Positions 44,012-52,435 of a DNA stretch of 64,000 nt are shown piece by piece. Position 1 is the first letter of the stretch; every line of letters begins with the position of its first letter. The stretch is taken from contig DATENM010000004.1 in assembly GCA_035275065.1 (NCBI GenBank), positions 27,198 to 91,197 on the forward strand, read 5' to 3'. The translations under genes and the position numbers were made by a program. The notes beneath the pieces are model-generated. The model searched no databases. It had not been told where the DNA came from and saw nothing but the letters and a program-made list of their open reading frames with translations. Source of the stretch: Blastocatellia bacterium (GTDB lineage Bacteria; Acidobacteriota; Blastocatellia; UBA7656).

Positions 44012-45412
44012 ATGATTTTATTACTTCATTCCAATTCCGCGGTGGCTTTGAAGACCGAGTTGCAAGGCGTACTCGCCGAGAGCCTCAGACACGACGCAGA
44101 GTCGTTACGCCATATGGGCATCGTGTCAGCGTCGTTTGAGTCTGTCAGCAGCCTGCCTGAGAACGTCAAGAATCCGGACGTGGCGCTGATCTTGCTGGTA
44201 TTGACGGCACATCTGCTCGAACACTCAGTGGAGATATTGACCGCGATCAGGAAGCTTGTCGATCTGCCCATCATTGTTGTCTATGAAGCGACAAGCCCCG
44301 ACAACGTCATTGAATTGATGCGCAACGGGGCCAACGATTTCATCACCGTGCCGCTGAACACTGTCAATGTGCTGCCGCGGGTCCGCCGCCTGCTTGACAA
44401 CCCTCCGGTCAGTCATCACCTGGATCAATCCTTCAAACTCGAATTCGGAAAGAAGCGACTCATCGGCCAAAGCGTGGCTTTCGTCGAGGTGGTCAAAAAG
44501 ATATCCGTCCTTGCCAAATGCGACGTGAACGTCTTGGTCGCGGGCGAGACGGGCACAGGCAAAGAGTTGTGTGCGCGCTTCATCCACTACCTGAGTTCCC
44601 GCTCGATGGGGCCTTTCATTCCGATCAACTGCGGAGCGATACCTGAAAACCTTGTCGAGAATGAGCTGTTTGGCCACCAGCGCGGCGCCTACACCAGCGC
44701 GAACACTTCGCAGGAAGGGCTGATCCACGAGGCCGACGGCGGCACGCTCTTCTTAGACGAGGTTGATAGCATGCCGCTGGCCGTGCAGATAAAGTTATTG
44801 CGCTTCCTTCAGGAAAAAGAGTATCGGGTGCTAGGGGGGACCAAGACGCGTTTGTCTGACGCGAGAATCCTGGTGGCGACCAACACGGACGTAGAGGCGG
44901 CGGTCAAGTCGGGCAAGCTCCGCGAGGACTTCTATTATAGGATCGGCGTCATGTCGGTTACCCTGCCCCCGCTGAGGCACCGCCAGGAAGACTTGCCCCT
45001 GCTCGCCCGGCACTTCCTAGCCAAGTACTCGGCGCAGTTCGGCAAGCGGATATCGGATATCTCGCCGGATGCAATCCGCCTGCTGCTGCTTTATGACTGG
45101 CCGGGGAACATCAGGCAGCTCGAACATGTCATCGAGGCGGCCGTCGTGCTGTGCGAGGAGAGGATACTACAAGCCCGACACATCATTCTGCCGCAGGCGC
45201 AAAGCTCGACTTCCGCCGGCTCTTTCAAAGAGATGAAGGCGAGGGCTGTTGACGAGTTCGAGAGAAACTACATCAATTCGTTGCTACTCGCGCACCAGGG
45301 CAACATCTCCAGGGCGGCCCTGGCCGCACAGAAGGACCGGCGGACCTTCTTCGAGCTGATACGCAAACACAAGATCAACCCTCGGCATTACCGTTCGCCT
45401 GAGTCGCAGTAG
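44012..45412 (+). CDS. sigma-54-type activator with degenerate receiver and GAYTSA loop
   Basis: A 466-aa NtrC-like regulator. Residues 1-125 are receiver-like, but the phosphoacceptor strand reads ALILLVLTAHL with no Asp, and the N-terminal acidic pair is missing. The AAA+ domain has Walker A GETGTGKE (178-185), GGTLFLDEVDS (Walker B) and the arginine-finger region REDFYYRIG. The sigma-54 contact loop is GAYTSA (225-230) instead of GAFTGA. A Fis-type HTH (NISRAALAAQKDRRTFFELI) ends the protein. A sigma-54 promoter lies 142 bp downstream of its stop. It probably controls the NRPS locus by abundance or ligand rather than phosphorylation (inference). Confidence 0.85.
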   Translation: MILLLHSNSAVALKTELQGVLAESLRHDAESLRHMGIVSASFESVSSLPENVKNPDVALILLVLTAHLLEHSVEILTAIRKLVDLPIIVVYEATSPDNVIELMRNGANDFITVPLNTVNVLPRVRRLLDNPPVSHHLDQSFKLEFGKKRLIGQSVAFVEVVKKISVLAKCDVNVLVAGETGTGKELCARFIHYLSSRSMGPFIPINCGAIPENLVENELFGHQRGAYTSANTSQEGLIHEADGGTLFLDEVDSMPLAVQIKLLRFLQEKEYRVLGGTKTRLSDARILVATNTDVEAAVKSGKLREDFYYRIGVMSVTLPPLRHRQEDLPLLARHFLAKYSAQFGKRISDISPDAIRLLLLYDWPGNIRQLEHVIEAAVVLCEERILQARHIILPQAQSSTSAGSFKEMKARAVDEFERNYINSLLLAHQGNISRAALAAQKDRRTFFELIRKHKINPRHYRSPESQ

Positions 45413-45554
45413 GGCAAAGCCGGCCCCTACTAGGATATTTTTCCCTCAGCCCCACCCCAAGTCTTTTGACACTTTACGCCCACCCCGCCGCGCCGCTAGG
45501 GCAACAAGCTTATCGGCGCTCCCACGCCTGTTAGGAAATCCAATGACTTAACTC

Positions 45555-45570
45555 TGGAATATATATTGCT
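45555..45570 (+). promoter_or_regulatory. sigma-54 (-24/-12) promoter
   Basis: TGGAAT, 5 nt, TTGCT with TGG at 45555-45557 and TTGCT at 45566-45570. The GG-to-GC spacing is exactly that of the TGGCAC-N5-TTGCW consensus. The predicted transcript start is at about 45581, immediately before the winged-helix gene. Confidence 0.65.
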
Positions 45571-45581
45571 TTGGCTCAGGT

Positions 45582-45866
45582 GTGCGAAAAGGCTCAGATG
45601 AAAAAACATTACAACTCGGCTACAGAATAATGAGATACCTGGAGCAGAACCCCAACGCCGAGGACACGCTACGTGGGATTACGGAATGGTGGCTTGTCCA
45701 GCAAATGATCGAGGTTGAGACGCTGCATGTGCAGCAGGCTCTCGATGAACTCGTCTCCAAGCAACTGATCAGGCAGAGCATCGGTCCAGACAATCAGATT
45801 GTCTACCGGATCAATAGCGAGAATGTCGCAGCCGTGAAGGCGTTTCTCACTCAGGGAACGCGATGA
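45582..45866 (+). CDS. small winged-helix-like protein
   Basis: A 94-aa protein with helix-rich TLQLGYRIMRYLEQNPNAEDT, then LRGITEWWLVQQMIEVE, a recognition-helix-like LHVQQALDELVSKQLI, and a wing SIGPDNQIVYRIN. This is a winged-HTH layout; DNA binding is inferred. The GTG at 45582 coincides with the predicted sigma-54 transcript start, so the gene may be leaderless. ATG 45630 would cut the first helix. It is the first gene after the activator. Confidence 0.65.
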   Translation: MRKGSDEKTLQLGYRIMRYLEQNPNAEDTLRGITEWWLVQQMIEVETLHVQQALDELVSKQLIRQSIGPDNQIVYRINSENVAAVKAFLTQGTR

Positions 45867-45970
45867 GCTCAGCCCGGCCTTCAGTCGTGCTTGAGAAGTA
45901 GAGGGCGGCGCTCTCAGATAAGCTGAGGCGGTGCCGCGTGTGGTTGGCGGCTTGATCTTAGAGGTCGCAA

Positions 45971-46498
45971 GTGATTATGAACAGGCAAACCCTTGATCCA
46001 CCCAGTTGGTACGCAGTTCACACTCACCCAAGACAAGAAGACCGCGCCGCAAGCAATTTGAGGGCTTGGGGGATCGAGACCTTTTCTCCAAAATTCAAGG
46101 AGCAACATATTAACGCTTACACTCAGGAATCGACGTGCTTGATCAAGCACCTCTTTCCTCGGTACATCTTTGCAAGGTTCGATCTCAGTCTGCTTTATAA
46201 GGTCTCCTACACCAGGGGGATTCACGCCGTCGTCAGCTTTGGCGACCAGCCCGCCATTGTCGAGGCAACCATCATCGCGCTCATCCACTCTCGGATCGAC
46301 GGCGAAGGCTTTGTCCGCATCGATGATGAGCCCCGGCCCGGCGACGCCGTGATCGTTAGAGAGGGGCCACTCAAAGGCCTCACAGGGGTCTTCAGTCGGG
46401 AGATGAAAGAGGACGAGCGGGTAATGATCCTATTGAACGCCGTGAGCTACCAGGCTCGCGCCGTGATTCACAAGTCCATGGTGAAAAGAATGTTCTGA
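45971..46498 (+). CDS. specialised NusG paralogue, RfaH/LoaP-like antiterminator
   Basis: A 175-aa protein. The NusG N-terminal domain is clear: SWYAVHTHPRQEDRAASNL, HLFPRYIFARFDL and RGIHAVVSFGDQPAIV, close to RfaH. A KOW-type C-terminal domain has PGDAVIVREGPLKGLTGVF and MILLNAVSYQARAVI. Such paralogues bind RNA polymerase at specific leader sites and let it read through long operons; LoaP does this for antibiotic clusters. It lies ahead of about 17 kb of same-strand biosynthetic genes. GTG 45971 (AGAGG upstream) or ATG 45977 may be the start. Confidence 0.88.
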   Translation: MIMNRQTLDPPSWYAVHTHPRQEDRAASNLRAWGIETFSPKFKEQHINAYTQESTCLIKHLFPRYIFARFDLSLLYKVSYTRGIHAVVSFGDQPAIVEATIIALIHSRIDGEGFVRIDDEPRPGDAVIVREGPLKGLTGVFSREMKEDERVMILLNAVSYQARAVIHKSMVKRMF

Positions 46499-46791
46499 TT
46501 GGCAGCGGCGCTCCATGCGCCGGTCGCCAGCCCTTGGTCTGGGAATGGTGTTCAAGGGCGGAAGGCGTGCGCCTTTACGCCTGTGCCTAGGAAGGGCTTG
46601 AGCTGGAAAAATCATCGGCTCAACATGCGGTAGCCTGGCCGCATGAGCCCTGTCACCAGGTCACCGCTTCGGGGCCAGGCGCGGTCGACAGGCCGGGCCC
46701 GGGAGCAAGAGCCATGCGCTTGGCTCGATCTAGTCACAAGCCGTTTACACACCCCAGGAGCTACACGCCGTAAGCAGGCGAAGGAGGAAAA
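46499..46791 (+). other. leader region between the antiterminator and MbtH-fusion genes
   Basis: 293 bp without a gene. It carries the hairpin at 46617-46649, a GC-rich stretch (around 46670-46700), and a good ribosome site for the MbtH gene (GGAGG at 46780-46785). Confidence 0.5.
46617..46649 (+). promoter_or_regulatory. RNA hairpin, candidate antiterminator target
   Basis: CATGCGG (46624-46630), loop TAGCCTGG and CCGCATG (46639-46645) form a perfect 7-bp stem. GGCTC (46617-46621) can extend it with GAGCC (46645-46649) past a short bulge. It lies directly between the NusG paralogue and the first biosynthetic gene and has no T-run, so it is not an ordinary terminator. Confidence 0.45.
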
Positions 46792-47373
46792 ATGTACGAG
46801 GACGACAAAGAAGACACGACCGTCTATAAGGTGGTTGTCAACCACGAAGAGCAATACTCCATATGGCCGGCCTATCGCGAGAACCCGCTCGGCTGGAAGG
46901 ATATTGGCCAGAGCGGCCTCAAGGCGGAATGCCTGGCCTACATCAAAGAAGTGTGGACCGATATGAGGCCGCTCAGCTTGCGGAAGAAGATGGAGGAGAT
47001 GGCCAAGAACCCGCCGCCGCCGCCTCCTCCTCCTGACCCCAACCGGCCCCAAGAGAAGAGCCTCGTGGACCGCTTGTGCGAAGGCAGCCACAGGGTCGAA
47101 GCGGGCCTACGCCCAGAGAAGACGGTGAAGCTCTTTAAAGACGCCATAGACCGCAACTATGTGCACGTCAAGTTTGTCGATACCAGGGGGGGGACCGAGC
47201 TCGGCGTCCGCCTCGACAGAGACAACTGCGATTTCAGCCGGGCCGACTTTGAGAATAGCTCCGGGACGGTTCACGTCGAGGGCGGTTTGACGCTCGATTA
47301 CGTCGACGTTCGCTGCATCGCAGACATTGACCTGGCGACGCTGGCGGGAACCGGGCAGCTCGCCAAAGTGTAG
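46792..47373 (+). CDS. MbtH-domain protein fused to an unknown C-terminal domain
   Basis: A 193-aa protein. Residues 11-66 are a complete MbtH domain ([39 protein letters not shown]) with the conserved Trp residues that contact NRPS adenylation domains. Ordinary MbtH proteins stop near 70 residues. Here an eight-proline linker (74-81) leads to about 100 further residues (90-193), probably beta-rich ([35 protein letters not shown]), which I do not recognise. The MbtH part should assist the adenylation domains downstream; the rest may bind another component of the assembly line. Confidence 0.85.
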   Translation: MYEDDKEDTTVYKVVVNHEEQYSIWPAYRENPLGWKDIGQSGLKAECLAYIKEVWTDMRPLSLRKKMEEMAKNPPPPPPPPDPNRPQEKSLVDRLCEGSHRVEAGLRPEKTVKLFKDAIDRNYVHVKFVDTRGGTELGVRLDRDNCDFSRADFENSSGTVHVEGGLTLDYVDVRCIADIDLATLAGTGQLAKV

Positions 47374-47477
47374 GCGAACGACGGATCGGTCTGGCGTCGC
47401 CGCCTCCATCTCGCGCGGTCGAGGCAGGGGCGAGGCGCCGATGAAGTTGGCAAGGAAACTAGCATGGAGAGCATGAA

Positions 47478-48056
47478 ATGGACCCATCATTGATTGAGGC
47501 AGCAAAAGCAGGGAATCTGGAAACGGTAGAAGCCCTCCTCCGCTCCGGGGCCGAGGCGGACGAGGCGGACGAAAAGGGCTGGACCGCTTTGACCTTTGCC
47601 GCCGGGCAGGGAGACTTGGCAATGGTGCGTCTTCTTGTCGAAAGAGGGGCCGACCCCTTCAAGGTCGGTCGTGACCAGCGGACGCCGCAGATGGTGGCCC
47701 TCGCCGCCGGCCATGTGGAGGTGGTGAAGTACCTGTGCGAGGCCGAGGATAGTCGGGATGCCGAGCGCGCCCGGTCACTCAGGCCGGAGCGCCAATATGC
47801 CAGGGCGTACCACCTGCGTGATCTGAAGCAGTTCCCCGGCTGGTCGGAAATCGCCGCCGGCAGCAGCGAAGGGTCGAGCGATGAGCAGGTCGTCTTCGTC
47901 CACCAGGATTTCCGAGTGACGGAAAGCATATGGCCGGACGAGAAGGTGATTATCGATCAGGCCAGCGATAGCTGGCGTGAGTTCTGCGCGCAGGTGCTCG
48001 GGTTCCAGGTTCCTTCCGACATTGACCTGATGGTGTCGAGCGCGAGCTCGAGCTAA
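47478..48056 (+). CDS. ankyrin-repeat protein
   Basis: A 192-aa soluble protein. Three ankyrin repeats occupy about 1-95 (SLIEAAKAGNLETVEALLRSG, WTALTFAAGQGDLAMVRLLVE, TPQMVALAAGHVEVVKYL). The remaining half (about 96-192) has HQDFRVTESIWPDEKVIID and DSWREFCAQVLGFQVP and matches nothing I know. Ankyrin repeats bind proteins. The position between MbtH and thioesterase genes suggests a scaffold or chaperone role in the NRPS complex, which is inference. Confidence 0.75.
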   Translation: MDPSLIEAAKAGNLETVEALLRSGAEADEADEKGWTALTFAAGQGDLAMVRLLVERGADPFKVGRDQRTPQMVALAAGHVEVVKYLCEAEDSRDAERARSLRPERQYARAYHLRDLKQFPGWSEIAAGSSEGSSDEQVVFVHQDFRVTESIWPDEKVIIDQASDSWREFCAQVLGFQVPSDIDLMVSSASSS

Positions 48057-48112
48057 GGCGGGAGCCGGCGCGCCCTTTCCTAAGGCATGCAATCCCGAAA
48101 GGTCGTTGGCCC

Positions 48113-48895
48113 GTGAACAGGCTAGCAGGCCAGTGGTTCCCCTATGAGCGGGAACAGCGAGACGCGCAGCTAAGATTGTTCTGCCTGCCATACGCGGGTG
48201 GGTCGGCTTCGATCTTCCGCAACTGGGGAGACTTTCTGCCCCCGCAGGTCCAGGTCGTGCCGGTCGAATTGCCGGGGCGCGGGGGCCGGCTGAACGAGCC
48301 CCCTTTCGTGAGATTACCAGCCCTCATCGACGCCCTCGCCGAAGCCGTGCGCCCAGCCTTGCAGTCGCCCTTCGCGCTGTTCGGCCATAGCATGGGGGCC
48401 GTGATCGCCTTTGAACTCGCCAGACGTTTGCGCCGCCAGCACCAGGTCGAGCCGCAAAAACTATTCGTGGCCGGCCGCCGGGCACCTCAACTGCCCCGCA
48501 CCGAGCCCATCACCTACAATTTGCCGGAAGACGAGTTCATCAAAGAACTCCACAGGCTAGCCGGGACGCCCAGGGAGGTCTTGGAGCATGCCGAGCTGAT
48601 GCAACTGTTCATCCCTTTGCTGCGGGCCGATTTTGAGTTCATCGAGACCTACGAGTACATTCCCGATGAGCCTCTCGGTTGCCCGATCACCGTCTTCGGC
48701 GGATTGCAAGACGAGGAGGTAAAACGGGAATGGCTGTTGCAATGGAAGGCGCACACCCTCTCGCGCTGCGAGATCCGCATGCTGCCGGGCGATCATTTCT
48801 TCATCCGCTCATCTCAGGACATCTTGCTGCGAGTGCTCGCCAGTGAGCTGCGTGAGCTGCTGGCCGACGCCGGCACGATCAACGGGAAGCCATGA
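48113..48895 (+). CDS. type II thioesterase
   Basis: A 260-aa alpha/beta-hydrolase of the external NRPS/PKS thioesterase family. LFCLPYAGGSASIFRNW (22-38), the catalytic FGHSMGAVIAF (Ser93) and MLPGDHFFI (catalytic His near 231) are typical. It removes misprimed or stalled acyl groups from carrier proteins. The GTG start is preceded by AAAGG. It is followed 19 bp later by htpG in the same direction. Confidence 0.9.
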   Translation: MNRLAGQWFPYEREQRDAQLRLFCLPYAGGSASIFRNWGDFLPPQVQVVPVELPGRGGRLNEPPFVRLPALIDALAEAVRPALQSPFALFGHSMGAVIAFELARRLRRQHQVEPQKLFVAGRRAPQLPRTEPITYNLPEDEFIKELHRLAGTPREVLEHAELMQLFIPLLRADFEFIETYEYIPDEPLGCPITVFGGLQDEEVKREWLLQWKAHTLSRCEIRMLPGDHFFIRSSQDILLRVLASELRELLADAGTINGKP

Positions 48896-48914
48896 AAGGA
48901 GCGCGGAGAATCAT

Positions 48915-50843
48915 ATGATGAACTACGCTGAGGAGTTTCAATTCCAGGCGGAGACCGCCCAGCTGTTGGATCTGATGATCCACTCTCTCTACACCAACAA
49001 GGAAATCTTTCTGCGCGAGCTCATCTCGAACGCCTCGGACGCCCTCGACCGGTTACGCTTTGAAGCGCTCACCGATCCGCGGCTGCTGGACGGAGACGAC
49101 CGCTATGAAATCAGGCTCATCCCTGACCCAGCCGCCAGGACGCTCACCATTGCTGACACCGGCATCGGCATGAGCCGCCAGGAAGTCATCGATAACATCG
49201 GTACGATTGCGAAGTCGGGCACCCGCGAGCTGCGGGAGGCTTTCCGAGAGGGCGCCTCGCAGCAAGTCGTGGGGGAGTTGATCGGGCAGTTCGGCGTCGG
49301 TTTCTACTCTGCCTTCATGGTGGCCGAGAAGGTGACGCTATGCACGCGCAGGGCCGGCGAGGCGACCGCGACCCTGTGGGAATCGACCGGCGATGGCTCC
49401 TACAATCTGACTGATGCGCAACGCCAGGGCCGCGGCACCGAGATCACCTTGCACCTGAAGCCGGCAAGCTCGGATGAGGGGCTCGAAGACTTCACCGATC
49501 AATGGGTGCTCGCCCGCATTGTCAGAAGGTATTCGGACTTCGTCTCTTATCCCATCATCTGCCCGTTCGAAAGCGAGAAGCCAGGCGAGCCGGGAGCCCC
49601 ACTTGAAACGGTGGTCGAGGACAAGACGCTCAACTCGATGCAGCCGATCTGGGCGCGGGCGCCGGGCGAGATCAGCGAAGGCGAGTATACAGACTTTTAC
49701 CGGCACATCACGAATGACTGGGAGGAGCCGCTGCAAATCATCGCCTCGCGGGCCGAAGGCACCGCCGAGTACCAGGCGCTGCTGTTCATCCCATCAAAAG
49801 CGCCGACCGACCTCTTTTATCATGCCGCCGGCATTGAGATCCGGCTGTACGCCAAACGCGTGCTGATCATGGAGCGCTGCGACGACCTGCTGCCGAAATA
49901 CCTGCGCTTCATCAAGGGGGTGGTCGATTCCTCCGACCTGCCGCTGAACATCTCGCGCCAGATGCTCCAGCAGGATCGGCACATCGCGCAGATCCGAAAG
50001 TGGCTGACGCGAAAAGTGCTCGACACCCTGGAGACGATGCGCGAGAAAGACCCCGGCAAGTATTTGAAGTTCTGGCGCGAGTTCGGGCGAGCATTGAAGG
50101 AAGGCATATCGGCGGATCACGAGAACAAAGAGAGGCTGTTGCGGTTGGCCCTGTTCAGCTCGTCGCACGACGCGGAGGAACTGACGACGCTGGCAGACTA
50201 CGTCGAGAGGATGAAGCCGGAGCAGGAGGATATCTATTACCTCACGGGGGAGAGCCGCGCCCTGGTAGAGAACTCTCCCCACCTGGAGGGCTTCAGGGAG
50301 AGGGGCTACGAGGTACTCTACCTGATCGACCCGGTCGATGAATTGCTGACGCAGGCCGTGTGGGAATACGCAGGCAAGCGGCTGAAGTCTGCGGGCAAAG
50401 GCATGGCCAAGCTGGGCAGCGCGCAGGACCGCGAGCGCATCGAGCAGGAGCTGAAGGCGAAGGAAGAAGCGACGGCAGAGATGTTGGCGGCGATGCAGAA
50501 GGCGGTCGATGAGCACGTCAAGCAGGTGCGGCTGACGAGCCGCCTAGTGGCCTCGCCCGCGTGCCTCGTCGGCAACGAGATGGACTACAGCCCACAGTTG
50601 GAGAAACTGCTGCTGAAAGGTAAGGGGGGAGGAGCAAAGCAGCGGCGAATCCTGGAGCTGAACCCGGAGCATGAGCTCTTCAAGAAGCTGCACGAGCGCT
50701 ACGCGCAGCGCCCGGATGAAAAGCAGTTGGGCGAGTGCGCGGAGTTGTTGCTCGGTTACGCGCTGCTGGCCGAGGGCTCGGAGCTTCCTGATCCGGTGAG
50801 ATTCAACCAACTGGTGATCGATTCGATGGTACGCACATTGTAA
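48915..50843 (+). CDS. htpG: molecular chaperone HtpG (bacterial Hsp90)
   Basis: A 642-aa protein. The GHKL ATPase domain (about 1-230) has ELISNASDALDRLRF, DTGIGMSRQE, GTIAKSGT and GQFGVGFYSAFMVA. The middle domain has YTDFYRHITNDWEEPL and SDLPLNISRQMLQQD. The C-terminal dimerisation domain is complete, and length is normal. Hsp90 assists folding of large enzymes. Its location inside an NRPS locus is unusual, though HtpG is known to be needed for albicidin and colibactin production. ATG 48915 or 48918 avoids overlap with the thioesterase gene. Confidence 0.93.
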   Translation: MMNYAEEFQFQAETAQLLDLMIHSLYTNKEIFLRELISNASDALDRLRFEALTDPRLLDGDDRYEIRLIPDPAARTLTIADTGIGMSRQEVIDNIGTIAKSGTRELREAFREGASQQVVGELIGQFGVGFYSAFMVAEKVTLCTRRAGEATATLWESTGDGSYNLTDAQRQGRGTEITLHLKPASSDEGLEDFTDQWVLARIVRRYSDFVSYPIICPFESEKPGEPGAPLETVVEDKTLNSMQPIWARAPGEISEGEYTDFYRHITNDWEEPLQIIASRAEGTAEYQALLFIPSKAPTDLFYHAAGIEIRLYAKRVLIMERCDDLLPKYLRFIKGVVDSSDLPLNISRQMLQQDRHIAQIRKWLTRKVLDTLETMREKDPGKYLKFWREFGRALKEGISADHENKERLLRLALFSSSHDAEELTTLADYVERMKPEQEDIYYLTGESRALVENSPHLEGFRERGYEVLYLIDPVDELLTQAVWEYAGKRLKSAGKGMAKLGSAQDRERIEQELKAKEEATAEMLAAMQKAVDEHVKQVRLTSRLVASPACLVGNEMDYSPQLEKLLLKGKGGGAKQRRILELNPEHELFKKLHERYAQRPDEKQLGECAELLLGYALLAEGSELPDPVRFNQLVIDSMVRTL

Positions 50844-51004
50844 TGCCGGCTGCCAGGGCGTAGCCGGTCAACCTCTAACCCGCAACTGCTCCGCGGAGGA
50901 AGGTCCGCAGTGGCCTCATCCGGCACGGGGCTCCTTGCCGCCCGCTTGGCGAGTCAGTCAAGGCAGAGTCTGTGACTCGCGAAGAGACTCAGAAAGGAAT
51001 CACT

Positions 51005-51733
51005 ATGAAGAGAGTATGCATTACCATTCTTCTATGCTCGCTGCTGGGCATAGCATCCTGTTCGAAGAATTCGGGCTCTCCATCCCTGCCGACCGCCGAC
51101 CAAGTGCTCGCCACCTACGTCAAGGCGCTGGGCGGTCAGGATGCGATTGCGAAAGTAAACAGCCGGTTGACCAAGGGCTCCATTGAAATGAGTGGCGCGA
51201 CCGGCAAGGTCGAGAATTACGCCAAAGCGCCGAGCAAGTACATGTCGGTCACCATGATCCCGGAAGGCACGGTGCGAGAAGGCTTCGACGGCGCAGCGGG
51301 CTGGGGCATTGACCCGGCGGGCCACATGCGCGACTGGACGGCCGACGAGATCGCCCTGTCGTCGCGCACCCGCAATCTCCACCGCGACATCGATCTCAAG
51401 TCGTTGTACACGAACATTGCCGTGGTCGGCCAGGAGGCCGTCGAGGGCCGGCCGGCGTACGTCCTGGAGCTGACGCCGAAGGCCGGCAAGGCCGAGAAGA
51501 TGTTCTTCGACGCGCAGACCGGACTGCTGATCGAGCATGAGTACGAAGTGGTCGGGCCGCAAGGGCCGCGCCCTTTCAGGTATCTCTACGACAACTATAA
51601 AGAAGTCGACGGGGTGAAGCTGCCCTTCACGATCAAGCGCGTCAAGCCGAGCGGCTATACCGTAAAGATCGACGAGGTGCAGACCAACGTTGCTATTAAT
51701 GATGACCAATTCAAACGGCCGCCCACCCCCTGA
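51005..51733 (+). CDS. lipoprotein of unknown function
   Basis: A 242-aa protein. The signal peptide ends in the lipobox GIASC (cysteine about residue 19 from this start), predicting lipidation. The mature part begins LPTADQVLATYVKALGGQDAI and has a beta-rich LolA/LolB-like pattern (GWGIDPAGHMRDWT, YLYDNYKEVDGVKLPFTI). Such proteins are frequent in Acidobacteria-like genomes and may carry lipids or hydrophobic substrates. In this locus a role in handling or exporting the lipopeptide is possible but unproven. AAAGGA precedes the ATG. Confidence 0.75.
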   Translation: MKRVCITILLCSLLGIASCSKNSGSPSLPTADQVLATYVKALGGQDAIAKVNSRLTKGSIEMSGATGKVENYAKAPSKYMSVTMIPEGTVREGFDGAAGWGIDPAGHMRDWTADEIALSSRTRNLHRDIDLKSLYTNIAVVGQEAVEGRPAYVLELTPKAGKAEKMFFDAQTGLLIEHEYEVVGPQGPRPFRYLYDNYKEVDGVKLPFTIKRVKPSGYTVKIDEVQTNVAINDDQFKRPPTP

Positions 51734-51779
51734 GCGCGGGCCGCCGGCTGATGGGTCAGATGACGACTCGGAGGTGCAT

Positions 51780-52247
51780 ATGAAGCTAGGAGAAGTCTTG
51801 AAGAAGGAAAGGGAGCGCAAAAAGCTGACCGCAGAAGACGTGGCGGCGAAGATCGCCCTCCCGCTTGAGCAGTACCTGCTGATGGAGGGCGGCGACTCGC
51901 CGATTGAAGAGTGGGGGCCGCGGCTGGCGCTCATCGCCATCCAGTTGAAGACGCCGACTTCCAGGCTGATCGCCGAGAGCGGTAAATCGGCCCAGGCGAG
52001 ACAGGTCGAGGGGCAGTGCGGTAAGTTGATCAGGCGGCATCGCGAGAATCGCGGCATCCCGGCCGAGACGCTCGCCGACAAGCTCCAACTGTCGCTCACG
52101 GAAGTCGGCGAGATCGAGGACGGGGGCAGCGCGCTGGAAACCTACGCGCCGTTGCTGCTGTCGTTTGCCGAGGTGGTCGAGCAGCCGATCTTCAACCTGT
52201 TCTACCCCTGCGGCCTGTCGTTCCAGCAGTTGACCGATTACCCATGA
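51780..52247 (+). CDS. tandem HTH (XRE-like) protein
   Basis: A 155-aa protein with two similar helix-turn-helix segments. The first is LGEVLKKERERKKLTAEDVAAKIAL (about 3-27) and the second is CGKLIRRHRENRGIPAETLADKLQL (about 80-104), each followed by an acidic helix. It probably binds DNA as an XRE-type regulator, although the duplicated domain could serve protein contacts. ATG 51780 follows GGAGG with a 5-nt spacer; the open frame before it overlaps the lipoprotein gene. It lies just ahead of the synthetase genes. Confidence 0.75.
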   Translation: MKLGEVLKKERERKKLTAEDVAAKIALPLEQYLLMEGGDSPIEEWGPRLALIAIQLKTPTSRLIAESGKSAQARQVEGQCGKLIRRHRENRGIPAETLADKLQLSLTEVGEIEDGGSALETYAPLLLSFAEVVEQPIFNLFYPCGLSFQQLTDYP

Positions 52248-52435
52248 GGCGCGACGGCGTGATGACGGCCCGCGTCAACGCCGGCTTCGCTTCGCCCACC
52301 CGCCGCCAACCTGCTGTCTAGCAACGGCCGCCCGCCGGCAGCCGCTGCTAGATGGCGCACTCGCGCCAAATCCCCACGCCCGAAAGCCACTTGCGCCGGC
52401 CGGCTGCCTGCGGGCGGCCGGCGGCTGGAGTACGG

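Noticed and set aside
47434..47450. Sigma-54-like TGGCAAGGAAACTAGC before the ankyrin gene
   Set aside because: The GG-to-GC spacing is one base too long and the TTGC element is not formed.
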